Shown: one piece after another, positions 24,794-33,529 of the stretch
How the letters are laid out: the number at the start of each line of letters is the position of its first letter
Position numbering within the stretch: position 1 is the stretch's first letter
Source of the DNA: JBFGCM01 sp041581135
GTDB taxonomy: Bacteria; Actinomycetota; Acidimicrobiia; Spongiisociales; UBA5794
DNA length: 57,196 nucleotides
Assembly: GCA_041581135.1 (NCBI GenBank)
Contig: JBFGCM010000012.1
Span: 1-57,196, forward strand
Direction: 5' to 3'
Notes under the pieces: model-generated
What the model saw: the letters and a program-made list of their open reading frames with translations, nothing else
The model's database searches: none
What the model was told of the DNA's origin: nothing
Program-made: the position numbers and the translations under genes

Positions 24794-26095
24794 ATGGATA
24801 CGCGGATTCGAGTCCTCGAACCCGATGGCAGCAGGCCGCCCGCTCCACCTGAGCGACGGCCTCGACCGGCGACGGTCCGCACGTTGCCCACGCTTCCCAT
24901 GGTGGTGGTCGTCGGCGTGCTCGGGCTGCTCGTGGGATACGTCTTCGGTGCCGCTCGGGAGCCGGCACCGCCGGCACCGCTCGAAGCTGCCGGCCTGAGC
25001 GGGATCGATCTCGACGATCGAGCTGTCGCCAGCTTCGAACCGACGCCGCAGACGACCGTCGTGGCGCCCGACGAGAACACCCCGCAGACCACCGCGGCGC
25101 CGACCACGACCACCGCACCGGCGCCGCGCCTACCGCTCGGCGAGCAGGTGCCGGGCTTCACCGGGACCATCACCTATGTCGACTATGGCGGATTCTCGCC
25201 CCGGCTCTTCAAGTGGCACTCGCGGGCCAGCGAGCCTTCGCAGGCGGACGTCCCTGCGGGAAGCTGGAACCATCAGTGGAGCGCCTTTGCCACACACGTG
25301 CTCTACATCGCCGGGAATCGGTCACCCGCCCTGTACGCCGGTTCGCCGGGTCGGGCCGAGCCGCTGGCCCTGTGGGTGACCTCCGCCGCGTGGCACGCCA
25401 CCGACCCGTCGCGGCTGGCGTGGTTGGCGCCCACCGACCAACTCGTGGATCGCGAGACTTTCTGGAACACGGCACCCACCCTGACGACGCTCGACATGGG
25501 TGGCACCGGCGCCGCTGAGCAGATCATCACACTCACTCCTGACGATCGCTACGACCACACCGAGTGGTACCTGGCGGCATGGAACGACGACGGCTTCGCC
25601 TTGCACCAGAACTCGTGGTCCGACGACCCGAATGAGCACGGCACCTACGAGTGGAGTTCGTCCATCGTGGTCATCGACCACGATGGCGACGTCGTGTTCC
25701 AGGAGCAGGGCGTCGGTGGCCTCGCCACGCTTGGCGACGGATCGATGGTCATCATCCAGACCCAAGGGAACGATGAGGACCGCAACCCGAGGTTGCTGCG
25801 CCTGGACGGCACCGTCAGCGCAACGGAGCTGGACCCGGGCGCCTGGTTCGCCGCCATCAGCCCAGACGGCTTCTACACCGCCCACATCAGCGGCAGCGGC
25901 CGGCTCAGCATCGCAGGTCCGGTGGGCACGGTCACCTTCAGCCACATCGTGGAGACTGCGGCGTGGAGTCCGGATGGGCGCTTCCTCGTCGCGTCGATCA
26001 GCGGCGGCAGCGTGATCCTGTTCTACGACCGGGTGACCGCCCAGGAGTACTTCGTCAGACCCGAGGGCATGGCAAACAGCCTTCGGGTCCATTGA
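24794..26095 (+). CDS. Membrane-anchored beta-propeller-like protein, tandem copy 1
   Basis: 433 residues. A short cytoplasmic tail starts MDTRIRVLEPDG; a single membrane helix lies at residues ~38-55 (VVVVGVLGLLVGYVF); a Thr/Pro linker (~90-115) is followed by a ~310-residue outer domain with repeated strands ending in AWSPDGRF-type blades, resembling a WD40 or TolB-like propeller. There is no catalytic motif. ATG 24794 follows TACTTT by 6 nt (leaderless). It is closely related to the next gene (shared IRVLEPDG, LGLLVGYVFGAAR, HTEWYL and WNDDGFAL). The function is unknown. Confidence 0.75.
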   Translation: MDTRIRVLEPDGSRPPAPPERRPRPATVRTLPTLPMVVVVGVLGLLVGYVFGAAREPAPPAPLEAAGLSGIDLDDRAVASFEPTPQTTVVAPDENTPQTTAAPTTTTAPAPRLPLGEQVPGFTGTITYVDYGGFSPRLFKWHSRASEPSQADVPAGSWNHQWSAFATHVLYIAGNRSPALYAGSPGRAEPLALWVTSAAWHATDPSRLAWLAPTDQLVDRETFWNTAPTLTTLDMGGTGAAEQIITLTPDDRYDHTEWYLAAWNDDGFALHQNSWSDDPNEHGTYEWSSSIVVIDHDGDVVFQEQGVGGLATLGDGSMVIIQTQGNDEDRNPRLLRLDGTVSATELDPGAWFAAISPDGFYTAHISGSGRLSIAGPVGTVTFSHIVETAAWSPDGRFLVASISGGSVILFYDRVTAQEYFVRPEGMANSLRVH

Positions 26096-26122
26096 ACCGG
26101 CAACACGCCATACTCCTGGACC

Positions 26123-27406
26123 ATGGACGACCGGATCCGTGTCCTCGAGCCCGATGGCGACGAGCCGCCCCGCCACCACCGGCAGCCACGGGGCCTGCCT
26201 CCACTACGAAGCCTGCCGGTCCTGCCCGCCGCCGTGGCCATCGGACTTCTGGGACTGCTTGTCGGGTACGTGTTCGGAGCGGCGCGCGCACCGGCGCCAT
26301 CCCCGCCGATCCAAGCCGAGGACCTGAGCGGCGTCGACCACAATGCCGATCCGGCTGTGGCCACACCGTTCGGCCAACCGGTACCGGAAGCCCACGTCAC
26401 TGGAGAAACGTCGCCAGGAACCACGAGCCTGACCACGACCACCACCACCACGCCACCCGCACGGCTCAGCGAGCTCGTCCCCGGGTTCCGGGGCACGATG
26501 TCGTGGGTCGACTACGCGGGCAAGGTGCACCGCTGGAACTCCGGGGCTCGAGAGCCGCGCGCCATCGACGTGCCGATCGAGAGCTGGGGCCACGATTGGA
26601 ACGCCGAGGGGACACGGCTCCTCTACGTGTCGGGCAACCGTACCCCCGCCCTGTACGTCGGCGTGCCCGGCGCCGAGGAACCACTCGCCCTCCAGGTCAC
26701 CATGGCACGGTGGCACGCCACCCATGCCAACCGGTTCGCATGGCTCGGCTCGACAGACGCCCAGGCCTTCGACGAACGGGTGTGGGAGGCGCCGATGCGT
26801 TTGTCGGTGGCCGAACTCGAATCCTCCACCCGCCAGGTCGCCACCCTGGACGTCGCAGCCGGCTTCGAGCACACCGAGTGGTACCTCATGTCGTGGAACG
26901 ACGACGGCTTCGCGCTGATCCGCAGCTCCTGGAACCAGGTGGGGCCGGAGTGGGAGAGCGCAGTGGTGATCCTCGATGCGTCGGGAGCGGTGGTCTTCGA
27001 GGAGGCCGGGCTGGAGTGGCTGGCATCGCGGCCCGACGGGTCTGTGCTGGTCGCCGAGGCCCGCTACAACGCCATCCCCACGCAGGATGACAGGAACGCC
27101 AGGATCGTCCTCCTGGATGGCTCGACGGAGCCCGTCGACATCGACAGCAACGTCTGGACAGTGGCGTACAGCCCAGACGGGAGCCACAGGGCCCAGATCG
27201 ACGGCCACGGCCGATTGAGCCTGCGGAGCCCCTCCGAAACAACCACCTTCACACGATTGGCGCACAGCGTCACGTGGGGTCCTGACGGCCGGTTCGTCGT
27301 GGCGACGTTGAACGAAGGCCGCTTCTTCCTCTTCTACGACCTCGAGACACGTGCCGAGTACATCGTGAAGTCCCCCGGATCCGCCTATGACGTTGCGATC
27401 CACTGA
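26123..27406 (+). CDS. Membrane-anchored beta-propeller-like protein, tandem copy 2
   Basis: A 427-residue paralogue of copy 1 with the same layout: cytoplasmic tail (MDDRIRVLEPDG), one membrane helix (~residues 35-52), a Thr-rich linker, and an outer strand-rich domain with LVPGFRGTMSWVDY, HTEWYLMSWNDDGFAL and a SVTWGPDGRFVVATL blade. The 27-nt gap to copy 1 and a weak -10-like CATACT 8 nt before ATG suggest its own short promoter. A duplication origin is likely. Confidence 0.75.
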   Translation: MDDRIRVLEPDGDEPPRHHRQPRGLPPLRSLPVLPAAVAIGLLGLLVGYVFGAARAPAPSPPIQAEDLSGVDHNADPAVATPFGQPVPEAHVTGETSPGTTSLTTTTTTTPPARLSELVPGFRGTMSWVDYAGKVHRWNSGAREPRAIDVPIESWGHDWNAEGTRLLYVSGNRTPALYVGVPGAEEPLALQVTMARWHATHANRFAWLGSTDAQAFDERVWEAPMRLSVAELESSTRQVATLDVAAGFEHTEWYLMSWNDDGFALIRSSWNQVGPEWESAVVILDASGAVVFEEAGLEWLASRPDGSVLVAEARYNAIPTQDDRNARIVLLDGSTEPVDIDSNVWTVAYSPDGSHRAQIDGHGRLSLRSPSETTTFTRLAHSVTWGPDGRFVVATLNEGRFFLFYDLETRAEYIVKSPGSAYDVAIH

Positions 27407-27424
27407 CCGTTTACCATCCGGGTC

Positions 27425-28705
27425 ATGTCCGACGACATCGGACGGGTCCGGACCCTGCCCCCTGAGCCACCGGAGCGATCCGGTTCGACAGGTGCCGAGG
27501 AGGCCCCCGATCACGCTGCCCCACCACGGCTCCAGCGAGCCTGGCTCTCGTTCGCCCTGATCGCACTCCTGGGCGGGATCGCCATCGGACTGATCGCCGG
27601 CGGGCTCGGATCCGCCGACATGCCGAGCCCCACGACGACCAGCACTTCCCAGCCCGGCCTGGTCGGCGATGCCACGGAGGCAGCGCCACAGATCACCACG
27701 ACCACGACCACCACCTTGGCCCCCGTCCTGCCACCTCCCGTGCTCGGCGATCTCGTGATTGATCTCTCCGGACGCCTGCTGGTCACCGGCGCCGACGCCG
27801 GCGGCGCCTATACGGCCGTGTGGCCGGCCGGCCTTGCCGAGCCCATTCGTGTAGCGGCACCGGTCGCGCCCTCCTTCGCCGCCTATGACGCCGAGCGACG
27901 ATTCGTGGCGTTCCTGGCGCTCAGCGACGGCGACTCGTGGGTGCTGTTCCTCGGCCAGAGCGATCAGCTCCCACCCAAGGCCCAGCTCGCCGGCGTGCTG
28001 TCCTTCTCCTGGCACGACCGCCAACCGCTCGCCATCGCCTGGACCGCCCAGGATCCGGTCGGCGGCACCACGGCGCTGGCCACCAGCACGATCGCCCCCG
28101 GGTCCCGCAACATCGCAGAGATCGCCGAGATCGTGGAGGTCTCCCCCAGGTCACGCGTTGTCGCCTGGGGCGACTGGGGCTTCCTCCTGCAAGAGGATCA
28201 GTGGCTCTGGCGGTTGGCACCGGACGGCACGCGGCTACGTGCCGTCCACGGCCGATTCCTCGCCGCCAGTACCGTCGACACCCTCCTCATCGAGGCCACC
28301 CCGCCCACTGCCGACACGGTGTTCCCGGCCGAGTTCGTCGTGCCGCCCTCAATCGACCCTGAGCGCGGGAACGTCTATGTGGCAGACCTCGAGTTCACCT
28401 CGGTCGGCGACAGCGTGTTCCCGGTGGGCCATGGCTACACCCTCTCCCCTGATGGCGGCTGGGTCGTGGCGACATCGATCTCCCTGACACCGGGGGCCAT
28501 ACGCGCCGAACGAGTCGATGGGGCCGGGCGGCGTGCCACCTCGGTGACTGATGCGGAATTCGTCGGGTGGTCCGATGACGGCACCTTCTTGCTGTTCGGT
28601 TCGAGCGACGGCACCGAGCTCATCGTCGTGAACTGGCAGCGCGGCCCGCAGTTCCGCCTGTCGTGGCAAGGAGACATCGTCGCTGCCGTGCTCGACAACG
28701 ACTAG
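27425..28705 (+). CDS. Membrane-anchored beta-propeller-like protein, tandem copy 3 (diverged)
   Basis: 426 residues with the same topology but low similarity to copies 1 and 2: an acidic/Pro cytoplasmic tail, one helix (~residues 40-60, LIALLGGIAIGLIAGGL), a linker of consecutive Thr residues, and an outer domain of Trp- and Asp-rich strands (YTLSPDGGWVVATS, GWSDDGTFLLFGS). TACCAT lies 7 nt before the ATG. It ends a three-gene array; the function is unknown. Confidence 0.72.
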   Translation: MSDDIGRVRTLPPEPPERSGSTGAEEAPDHAAPPRLQRAWLSFALIALLGGIAIGLIAGGLGSADMPSPTTTSTSQPGLVGDATEAAPQITTTTTTTLAPVLPPPVLGDLVIDLSGRLLVTGADAGGAYTAVWPAGLAEPIRVAAPVAPSFAAYDAERRFVAFLALSDGDSWVLFLGQSDQLPPKAQLAGVLSFSWHDRQPLAIAWTAQDPVGGTTALATSTIAPGSRNIAEIAEIVEVSPRSRVVAWGDWGFLLQEDQWLWRLAPDGTRLRAVHGRFLAASTVDTLLIEATPPTADTVFPAEFVVPPSIDPERGNVYVADLEFTSVGDSVFPVGHGYTLSPDGGWVVATSISLTPGAIRAERVDGAGRRATSVTDAEFVGWSDDGTFLLFGSSDGTELIVVNWQRGPQFRLSWQGDIVAAVLDND

Positions 28706-28741
28706 GCCGACGGCTGCATCGCAGCGACTAAGTTCCTCGGG

Positions 28742-29092
28742 ATGAAGGTCGGCTACGTCATCCTGGACGTCGTGGACATGGATCGCTCGCTTCGGTTCTA
28801 CCGCGACACGCTCGCCCTGACCGTCCAGTCCACCGGTGGTGAGTTCACGTTCCTCGACTGCGGCAACATCGCGCTCGGCTTGCGCACGACAGAGCGGGTC
28901 GATGCCGGCAACGTCGAGATCGTGCTGTCGGTGGATGACATCTACGAAGCCTACGAGACGCTGAAAGACGCCGGCATCGTGTTTCGGGTCGAGCCACGCC
29001 AGGTCATGAGCGACGGCGAGCGATCGCTCTACGCCACCGACTTTCGCGACCCAGACGGGCATGCCATCTCGATCACCGGCTGGGTCGGCTGA
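28742..29092 (+). CDS. VOC-family (glyoxalase/bleomycin resistance-like) protein
   Basis: A 116-residue vicinal-oxygen-chelate fold protein: DMDRSLRFYRDTLAL near the start and DFRDPDGHAISI near the end are the usual paired beta-alpha-beta-beta-beta signatures, with the DPDGH metal-side residues. It is one domain pair, so it likely works as a dimer. The substrate is unknown. TAAGTT 7 nt before the ATG suggests leaderless expression. Confidence 0.85.
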   Translation: MKVGYVILDVVDMDRSLRFYRDTLALTVQSTGGEFTFLDCGNIALGLRTTERVDAGNVEIVLSVDDIYEAYETLKDAGIVFRVEPRQVMSDGERSLYATDFRDPDGHAISITGWVG

Positions 29093-29162
29093 CGTCGGGA
29101 CCTGCGGTCACCTCGAACGTGTTTCACACGGCCGGTGCCGGACACGACCTGCGCCGACACGG

Positions 29163-30344
29163 CTACGAGGCTTTGCGGAGGTCGCGGATGAGGTTGCCGC
29201 GACGTCCCAGTTGCACTCCCTGGAGACCGAGCCACGCGGCCACGTCGCGGAGTTCAGCGGCCAGCTCCCGTGCCACGCGAGCTTTGTCGACATCGGGCTC
29301 GGCGTAGGCGCCCTTCACGTGGAGAAACCCTGCCTTGCGCTCCGACTTGAGGTCGACCCGGGCCACCAGGTCGCCGTCCAGCAGGAAGGGCAGCACGTAG
29401 TAACCGTGGACCCGCTTCGGCTCGGGAACGTAGATCTCGATCCGGTAGCGGAAGTCGAAGAGGCGCTCGGTACGCTCCCGAGCCCAGATCAGCGAATCGA
29501 ACGGGCTGAGCAGCGCCCGACCGCTGATCGACCTGGGGATCGTCGCCTCCGGGTGGGCGTAGACCGGGGGCTTCCAGCCGGGGACCTCGACTCGACGTAG
29601 CCGCCCCTCGTCGGCCAGGAGTTCGAGCAGCGGCCGCGCCTCGGGCGGACGGATCCGGTAGTAGTCGGCCAGGTCCTGCGCCGTGCCGACGCCGTGAGCT
29701 CGAGCCGCCCGCACGAGGAGGGCCTTCTGAGCTTCGTCCCGCGCCGGTGTCGGATGATCCAGGATCGGCCGGGGCAGATACTTCTCGAGCCCGATGTACA
29801 GCCGTCGGAACTCGGGGCTTCGGAACGCCGTGATCTTGCCTTTGCTGAACAGCCACTCGAGGGCGATCTTGCCTTTGCCGTATCCCCACCAAGGGCCGGT
29901 TCGGGCGCCGGGATCCTCGAGGTCGGACACCGACAACGGGCCTGCCTCCAGCACGTGCTCGTGGACCGCCTCGACGTAGCCTGGATTCTCTTCGAGCACT
30001 CTGCTGACCCGGCCCCAGCGCCGAGTATCGGCCATTCGCCACCGAAACAACGGTTGGGTGTCCAGTGGGAGCCACGAGGCCTCGTGACCCCAGTACTCGA
30101 AGATCTCGCCGCCACCGGCGGCGTACGCGTCCAATCGATTCCGGTCGTAGGGGCCCAGCCGAGAGAAGAACGGCATGTAGTGGGTCCGAGTGAACACGTT
30201 CACCGAATCCAGCTGGACGGCGCCGAGCTGATCGATCAGCCGTCGAAAGTGCCGCGTGTCCACCCGCCCGGACGGCCGGGCGCGATTGAAGCCCTGGGCG
30301 GCGAGAGCCATGCGGCGGGCGCGATCTGGACTGAGTCGTTGCAT
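29163..30344 (-). CDS. YcaQ/AlkZ-type winged-helix DNA glycosylase
   Basis: A 393-residue HTH_42-superfamily protein. The N-terminal QLD (Gln44-x-Asp46) fits the QxD catalytic motif of YcaQ-type glycosylases, which unhook interstrand crosslinks and remove bulky alkyl adducts. Other family segments are TRTHYMPFFSRLG, YWGHEASWLP, SPFDSLIWARERTERLFDF and GYYVLPFLLDGDLVARVDLK. AlkZ proper has QxQ, so I favour the YcaQ group. The start MQRLSPDRARRMAL looks complete. It is divergent from the acyltransferase. Confidence 0.85.
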   Translation of the reverse strand: MQRLSPDRARRMALAAQGFNRARPSGRVDTRHFRRLIDQLGAVQLDSVNVFTRTHYMPFFSRLGPYDRNRLDAYAAGGGEIFEYWGHEASWLPLDTQPLFRWRMADTRRWGRVSRVLEENPGYVEAVHEHVLEAGPLSVSDLEDPGARTGPWWGYGKGKIALEWLFSKGKITAFRSPEFRRLYIGLEKYLPRPILDHPTPARDEAQKALLVRAARAHGVGTAQDLADYYRIRPPEARPLLELLADEGRLRRVEVPGWKPPVYAHPEATIPRSISGRALLSPFDSLIWARERTERLFDFRYRIEIYVPEPKRVHGYYVLPFLLDGDLVARVDLKSERKAGFLHVKGAYAEPDVDKARVARELAAELRDVAAWLGLQGVQLGRRGNLIRDLRKAS

Positions 30345-30381
30345 GGGGTGGGTCTGAGGTGCACCGCTACGCTACCCCCCA

Positions 30382-31113
30382 ATGCGGGTGTTCTATGCGG
30401 TCCGGACGGCGGTTGTCATGCCTGTGTTCTTCTTGCTCACCATGGCGACCGCGGCCTACCTGACGCTCGTAGTCACCGTCCGTGGCGAGACCGAGCACGT
30501 GGACCACGTGATCAGATTCTGGGCGATCGCGTTCCTACGGTTGAACGGCATCACGTACGAGGTTCATGAGGCGTTCCATCCCGACCCGGCCCGGCCCGTG
30601 ATCTACGTGTCGAATCACCGCTCCAACGCCGACATCCCCGTGCATTTCCTCGCCGTACCCGGGGACCTGCGCTACCTGGCGAAGAAGGAGCTCTTCGGCA
30701 TCCCTGTCTTCGGCACCGCCATTCGCAAGATCGGCATCGTCGAGATCGACAGGAAGGCCGGGGCGGCGTTCATCGGTGCCATCGACAGTGCGATGGAGCG
30801 GGCGATGGCGCGGGGCCATTCGATCATGGTGTATCCCGAGGGCACTCGGTCCTCCGGCCCGGAGTTGAAGCCGTTCAAGAAGGGCGCCTTCCACATCGCC
30901 GTTGCCCACGAGTTGGACGTCGTGCCGGTGACCATCGTGGGTACGAGCGAGATCTGGCCACCGCATACGAGGGTCATCAGCTCGGGACACGTGGAGGTGA
31001 CGATCCACGACCCGATCCCGACAGCGGGGCTCGACGCCTCAGACGTGGCGAAGCTGACCGAGCACGCCCGCGACATCATCAAAGACACGTTCCTGGCACG
31101 ACGTCAGTCGTAG
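30382..31113 (+). CDS. 1-acyl-sn-glycerol-3-phosphate acyltransferase (PlsC-like)
   Basis: 243 residues: an N-terminal membrane helix (residues ~9-33), NHRSNAD (residues 78-84, the H-x4-D acyltransferase motif), a KKELFGIPVFG segment and YPEGTRS (residues ~151-157). This is the classical PlsC layout making phosphatidic acid. TACGCT lies 8 nt before ATG. Its 3' end overlaps the imuB 3' end by 10 nt (convergent). Confidence 0.88.
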   Translation: MRVFYAVRTAVVMPVFFLLTMATAAYLTLVVTVRGETEHVDHVIRFWAIAFLRLNGITYEVHEAFHPDPARPVIYVSNHRSNADIPVHFLAVPGDLRYLAKKELFGIPVFGTAIRKIGIVEIDRKAGAAFIGAIDSAMERAMARGHSIMVYPEGTRSSGPELKPFKKGAFHIAVAHELDVVPVTIVGTSEIWPPHTRVISSGHVEVTIHDPIPTAGLDASDVAKLTEHARDIIKDTFLARRQS

Positions 31114-32567
31114 ATGCCGATGAGGCAGGTGATGCCGTCTCTGACCTCGACGAGGAAGGCGCCGGCAGAGGTCACCAACTGATAACGATCGGACGCTTCC
31201 TCCCCTTCCCACCACCTCCCCATCTTGCGCCATGGCCCCGCCCACGACAGCACCGGCACCCACTGCGTCCGGAGCCGCACCCGACTGGGCATGCCGCCAT
31301 CCCATTCCACGGTGAGCGGGGTCGACTGCGGGGGGACCAACGCCGGTGTCGGAGCCGGGATCGCCCCAGGCCACGGCGCGTCGGGATCTCGGCTTGGGTG
31401 GGGAGCAGTCTCTCCCCAGCGGTACCAGGAGACCCGCTCCGCGGGATCCCTGCCGCCTTGAGGCCGCGCCAGCAGCACTCGGTCCACACCGACGATGGAC
31501 TGGGCCTGCGCCAACGCCCGGTCGGCTTCCGCCTGGGACACGGCGTCCTCGTGCAGGGAGAGCTGCCTGCCCTCGTCCGACAGGTCGTCGGGTGCGATCC
31601 GCAAGCGAACGACTCCCCCACCGATACTGCCCTCGCCTGCCAACCAGGCACGCAGCTGCCACCTGACCCGGTCTGCCAGCGTTGCCTCGTCGAAGGGGTC
31701 GTTGCTTCGCCACGTTCGGGCCCTCACCCTGCCGGTGGCCGATTCCGCCTCGACCACCACCAGATACGGCGACACCCCATCGGAGGCGAGTGACACGATC
31801 AACCGGTGCGCCATGCTGCGGGCGATGAAGAACGCTTGTTCGAGGTTGTCGAGCGGTACTTCGAAACGCTCCTCGACCGCCCTGTCCTGCGGAATCGCAC
31901 GGGCCCGAGGCACCCTGTCTCTCCCCGACGCCAAGCGATGGGCCTCGGCTCCGATGCGTCCGAAGCGAGACACCACCGCGTCACGCGGCAGCTGCGCCAG
32001 CGCGCCCAGTGTGGTGATCCCCAGCCACTTGAACGTTGCGGCGATGTCCTCATGCCCGAGTGTGGCCACGTCGAGTGAAGCGAGAAAGGCTGCATCGTCC
32101 TCGACCACCAGCACCGGGGCCGCCCGCTCGGCGGCACGTCGAGCGGCAAAAGGCCCGGAGGCGAGGCCGATGCGGTACCCGGATGCCTCCGCCGCGTTTA
32201 GCTCCTTCACGATCCTCTCCACCAACGGGATCTCACCCCCGTAGTACCCGATGGCCCCGGCCACCGGCGCGAACACCAGGCCGGGGACGGTTACTTCGAT
32301 CCGCGGAATCACCTCCTCGATGGCGGTTGCTACCGGTTCGAATGCAGCTGCTTCGGCACCTGGATCGCTCTGTACGGTGACGATGGTGGGGCACAACGCT
32401 TCTGCTTCCCGGCGACGCATCCCCGGTTGCACACCGACAGCTGCGGCCAGGTCGTTGCGCGCTACCACCCGGTTGTCGTCGCCGACTGCCTGACAGGGCT
32501 CATCCTGCGGCGCGTCCGGCCTCCGCAGTTGCCAATCCGGGTACCACACGCACAGCGTCCGCCCCAT
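31104..32567 (-). CDS. imuB: ImuB, Y-family polymerase-like mutasome scaffold
   Basis: 487 residues. The opening GRTLCVWYPDWQLRRP is typical of ImuB and replaces the metal-binding Asp motif of active Y-family polymerases; a fingers/palm region (GIASGPFAARRAAERA-like) and an HhH (LGITTLGALAQLP) follow, then a long C-terminal arm that in mycobacteria contacts the beta clamp and DnaE2. It is expected to be catalytically dead and to recruit DnaE2. Its start overlaps the imuA' 3' end by 68 nt. Confidence 0.9.
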   Translation of the reverse strand: MGRTLCVWYPDWQLRRPDAPQDEPCQAVGDDNRVVARNDLAAAVGVQPGMRRREAEALCPTIVTVQSDPGAEAAAFEPVATAIEEVIPRIEVTVPGLVFAPVAGAIGYYGGEIPLVERIVKELNAAEASGYRIGLASGPFAARRAAERAAPVLVVEDDAAFLASLDVATLGHEDIAATFKWLGITTLGALAQLPRDAVVSRFGRIGAEAHRLASGRDRVPRARAIPQDRAVEERFEVPLDNLEQAFFIARSMAHRLIVSLASDGVSPYLVVVEAESATGRVRARTWRSNDPFDEATLADRVRWQLRAWLAGEGSIGGGVVRLRIAPDDLSDEGRQLSLHEDAVSQAEADRALAQAQSIVGVDRVLLARPQGGRDPAERVSWYRWGETAPHPSRDPDAPWPGAIPAPTPALVPPQSTPLTVEWDGGMPSRVRLRTQWVPVLSWAGPWRKMGRWWEGEEASDRYQLVTSAGAFLVEVRDGITCLIGIYD

Positions 32568-33126
32568 CGTCCTCCACCTCGATCCTCGTGGGTATCCCCC
32601 CGACTGCTCTCCCGGTTGCCATCACGTTCAGCCGGCGACGCACCAGCCTGCCGTGACCGGCATCGGTTCCCTCCCACGACACCCCATCGGTCTCGATACG
32701 GAGGTGGGCGACACCTGCGGGAAGCCCCCCGGCGAGGGGACGTAACACGACAGGTGTTCTGCGGTTGCGGGCCAGCGCGGCGAGCTTGCGGAGGACGGCA
32801 TCCTTGGTTCGCTCCGGAACCTCGGCGTAGACGGCCTGCATCCCCTCCACCAAGGTGGCGGTGACACGCGCCCACTCCGCGGCATCACGGGGGCGGACCA
32901 CGACGATGCGATCGAAGCCGATACCCGCTTCCCAAGCCGCCTGCGGACTGAACCATCCGCGTACGTCGAGCGCGGCCACCATCCCCCGCTTGGCCGGCTC
33001 GGCCAGCATGGTCAATGCCAGCCGGGTGAGTCCGGTTCCGGGCGGGCCAACCAGACTGAGTACCCGGCCCGCTTCCAGCGCCAGCGGCCCGGCTCTCTCC
33101 AGCCGTCCCACGTCCTGCAGATGCAT
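32500..33126 (-). CDS. imuA': ImuA', RecA-like mutasome component
   Basis: 208 residues with a RecA-like core starting MHLQDVGRLERAGPLALEAGRVLSLVG. The phosphate-loop position reads GPPGTGLT (residues 27-34), so the Walker A lysine is missing and ATP binding may be lost. It partners ImuB and DnaE2 in damage-induced mutagenesis. ATG 33126 has a GGAGG box 4 nt upstream, and the LexA box lies 33 bp upstream. Confidence 0.85.
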   Translation of the reverse strand: MHLQDVGRLERAGPLALEAGRVLSLVGPPGTGLTRLALTMLAEPAKRGMVAALDVRGWFSPQAAWEAGIGFDRIVVVRPRDAAEWARVTATLVEGMQAVYAEVPERTKDAVLRKLAALARNRRTPVVLRPLAGGLPAGVAHLRIETDGVSWEGTDAGHGRLVRRRLNVMATGRAVGGIPTRIEVEDDGADAVRVVPGLATAEAGRAAG

Positions 33127-33158
33127 GTGTCCTCCGCCAGTGGGACACTCAACACTAA

Positions 33159-33174
33159 TCGAACATATGTTCGA
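33159..33174. promoter_or_regulatory. LexA (SOS) box upstream of imuA'-imuB
   Basis: TCGAACATATGTTCGA, identical to the dnaE2 box. On the minus strand a -10-like TAGTGT (33152-33157) follows immediately. It would repress imuA'-imuB until DNA damage. Dodecin begins 78 bp away on the other strand. Confidence 0.93.
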
Positions 33175-33251
33175 TCGGCAAGGGGGAACGGCACGCGTTC
33201 GTCGAATCCTGTAGAAAGGGTTGTGGGGGAAGAAAACGGAAGGGAGAGTCC

Positions 33252-33455
33252 GTGTCCGTCGCCAAGATCATCGAGATCACCTCGACATCCGACGAGAGCT
33301 TCGAGGATGCCATCCGCAAGGGCATCGCCAAGGCTCAGCAGAGCGTCAAGAACATGAAAGGCGTCTGGATCTCCGAGCAGAAGGTGAAGATCGCCGACGA
33401 CGGGAGCATCGAGCACTTCCGCGTGGACATGCGGGTCACTTTCGTGCTCGACTGA
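33252..33455 (+). CDS. Dodecin (flavin-binding)
   Basis: A 67-residue dodecin: MSVAKIIEITSTSDESFEDAI, the conserved KGVWISEQKVKIADDG segment with the flavin-stacking Trp, and a strand-rich end. Dodecins form dodecamers that store riboflavin/FMN or CoA. GTG 33252 has an AAGGGAGAG box. It is convergent with pnp, with a strong palindrome between them. Confidence 0.92.
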   Translation: MSVAKIIEITSTSDESFEDAIRKGIAKAQQSVKNMKGVWISEQKVKIADDGSIEHFRVDMRVTFVLD

Positions 33456-33466
33456 CGCACCACGCG

Positions 33467-33496
33467 GAGACGCCCCCGGAATTCCGGGGGCGTCTC
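33467..33496. terminator. 30-bp perfect palindrome between dodecin and pnp
   Basis: GAGACGCCCCCGGA and its exact reverse complement meet with a central AATT, giving a very stable GC-rich hairpin 11 bp after the dodecin stop and 33 bp after the pnp stop. No long T tract follows on either side, so it may end transcription with weak U-runs or act with Rho, in both directions. Confidence 0.7.
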
Positions 33497-33529
33497 TACG
33501 TCTCGTGTCTCGAGAAACCGGCCTCTCGG

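Noticed and set aside
24794..28705. Tandem similar genes considered as a mobile element
   Set aside because: No transposase, terminal repeats or target duplications; the pattern fits local gene duplication.
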